From Bifidobacteriaceae bacterium (lineage in GTDB: Bacteria > Actinomycetota > Actinomycetes > Actinomycetales > WQXJ01): DNA of 7,024 nucleotides. The DNA lies in contig JAISMT010000022.1 of the NCBI GenBank assembly GCA_031276585.1, positions 1 to 7,024 of the forward strand, given 5' to 3'. This document shows, one piece after another, positions 6,494 to 7,024 of this stretch (positions are counted from its first letter, which is position 1; every line of letters begins with the position of its first letter). A program made the translations under genes and the position numbers. The notes beneath the pieces are model-generated. The model saw nothing but the letters and a program-made list of their open reading frames with translations. It searched no databases and was not told the origin of the DNA.

Positions 6494-6500
6494 GGGGGGA
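6494..6500 (+). promoter_or_regulatory. Shine-Dalgarno site GGGGGGA for the GTG at 6508
   Basis: A purine run GGGGGGA lies 7 bases before the first of two consecutive GTG codons, supporting 6508 over 6511 as the start. Confidence 0.7.
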
Positions 6501-6507
6501 TCCAGAA

Positions 6508-7024
6508 GTGGTGCGTTTGGGTGGTAACCGTTATTTGGATATTGCGGCGGCGATGAAAAACGCGGCTCGGTTGTTACGGGAGTTAGATGCTGCGGATTCG
6601 CAAGCTGATTCGGTAGCTGCTTTGTTAGAAACCCGAGACACCGTGGTCGATGATGTGGTTAAAGCCGAAGCCAGGTATCAAGCCGCTGGGGATGCACTAG
6701 TGGAGTATGCGGCTGTGTTGGATAGTGCCCAGGTTTCGGCTCGCAACGCTGCCACTAGTGCTACTTATGCCGAAGAACGCCGGTGGGATGCTGAGAAGTT
6801 AGTTAACCGGTATCGGCGTGACCGGGCTCGAGCTCTTGATGCGGTTAATTTTGAAGAAGCTGCTCGGTTGAGACGGTTAATTCAACTCAAGCAAACCGAA
6901 GCCGACGAGGAAGCCACTTCAATTGCTCAGCACCGCACCGTAGTCGAATCAGCTATCCAGGACCGTGACCAAGCCGCTCAACGCACCATGGACCAGATCC
7001 AAGCCATCACCGCTAACGATGAGT
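6508..7024 (+). CDS. N-terminus of a probable large type VII secretion substrate (runs off the right edge)
   Basis: 172 codons are open to the window end. The protein is charged, Ala/Glu/Arg-rich and strongly helical, with long coiled-coil stretches (about 15-165) and no classical signal peptide or membrane segment. Residues 55-80, including AGDALVEYAAVLDSAQ, match the look of the helical N-terminal type VII signal domain of large actinobacterial secreted toxins, in which a helix of the form ALxxYAxxLxxAQ is typical. The C-terminal part, where a toxin or effector domain would lie, is outside the window, so the cargo is unknown. The start is GTG at 6508: GGGGGGA (6494-6500) lies 7 bases upstream, a second GTG follows at once, and an in-frame TAG at 6481 closes the frame. 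It is divergent from the secretion operon. Alternatives are a structural coiled-coil protein or a PspA-like protein. Confidence 0.82.
   Translation, partial: MVRLGGNRYLDIAAAMKNAARLLRELDAADSQADSVAALLETRDTVVDDVVKAEARYQAAGDALVEYAAVLDSAQVSARNAATSATYAEERRWDAEKLVNRYRRDRARALDAVNFEEAARLRRLIQLKQTEADEEATSIAQHRTVVESAIQDRDQAAQRTMDQIQAITANDE

Larger units (their letters stand above)
6009..6507. other. 499-bp divergent intergenic region with probable promoters for both directions
   Basis: The secretion cluster leaves leftward and the putative cargo gene rightward, so both promoters should lie here, or leaders if they start further away. Signals seen are a small palindrome, a 14-mer shared by both sides, hairpins at 6313-6324 (CCTC-GTGA-GAGG, a GNRA loop), 6388-6411 (ACGGT/ACCGT), 6418-6442 and 6468-6485, and a T-rich stretch on the plus strand from about 6411 to 6467. 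The open frames here have no ribosome site or recognisable product. The middle part, about 6075-6300, shows nothing I can name. Confidence 0.65.

Noticed and set aside
1..7024. tRNA, rRNA, CRISPR arrays and insertion sequences
   Set aside because: I read both strands for cloverleaf folds, regularly spaced repeats and transposase motifs and saw none.

Overview
The window reads as part of a type VII (ESX/WXG100) secretion locus from a Gram-positive actinobacterium. The evidence is a membrane-anchored FtsK/SpoIIIE ATPase of the EccC/EssC type, two small helical proteins of WXG100 size, and a divergent gene whose N-terminus looks like a large type VII substrate. GTG starts, strong Shine-Dalgarno sites, moderate G+C and free use of TTG/TTA/CTA codons suggest a mid-G+C actinobacterium, for example in the Actinomycetaceae. 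The genus is inference and cannot be fixed from this sequence.

Layout, right to left on the minus strand: a 100-residue WXG100-like protein (5706-6008); a 267-bp spacer with a terminator-like hairpin and a 126-bp element bounded by 20-bp imperfect inverted repeats; a 98-residue WXG100-like protein (5130-5426); a 77-residue protein of unknown function (4904-5137); a 370-residue protein with an SseB-like N-terminal domain (3795-4907); and the EccC/EssC-type ATPase (starts at 3739, runs off the left edge after 1246 codons). The three middle genes overlap by 8 and 4 bases and are probably translationally coupled. On the plus strand, after a 499-bp divergent intergenic region, a coiled-coil-rich gene starts at 6508 and runs off the right edge after 172 codons.

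A reasonable model, partly inferred, is that the ATPase powers export, the two WXG100-like proteins are secreted partners or substrates, the SseB-like and 77-residue proteins are cytosolic accessory factors, and the divergent gene encodes a large cargo. The ATPase carries its own FHA domain and a probable ubiquitin-like N-terminus, as in Firmicute EssC and some actinobacterial homologues, rather than the shorter mycobacterial EccC form. No EccB, EccD, EccE or mycosin is visible, but the locus continues on both sides.

The noncoding DNA holds the least explained signals. A near-identical 14-mer (CTGCGAAGG-Y-TTTT) lies upstream of both divergent genes in the same orientation relative to each. 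The plus-strand copy is part of a hairpin followed by a T-rich tract, which could act as an attenuator in front of the putative cargo gene.
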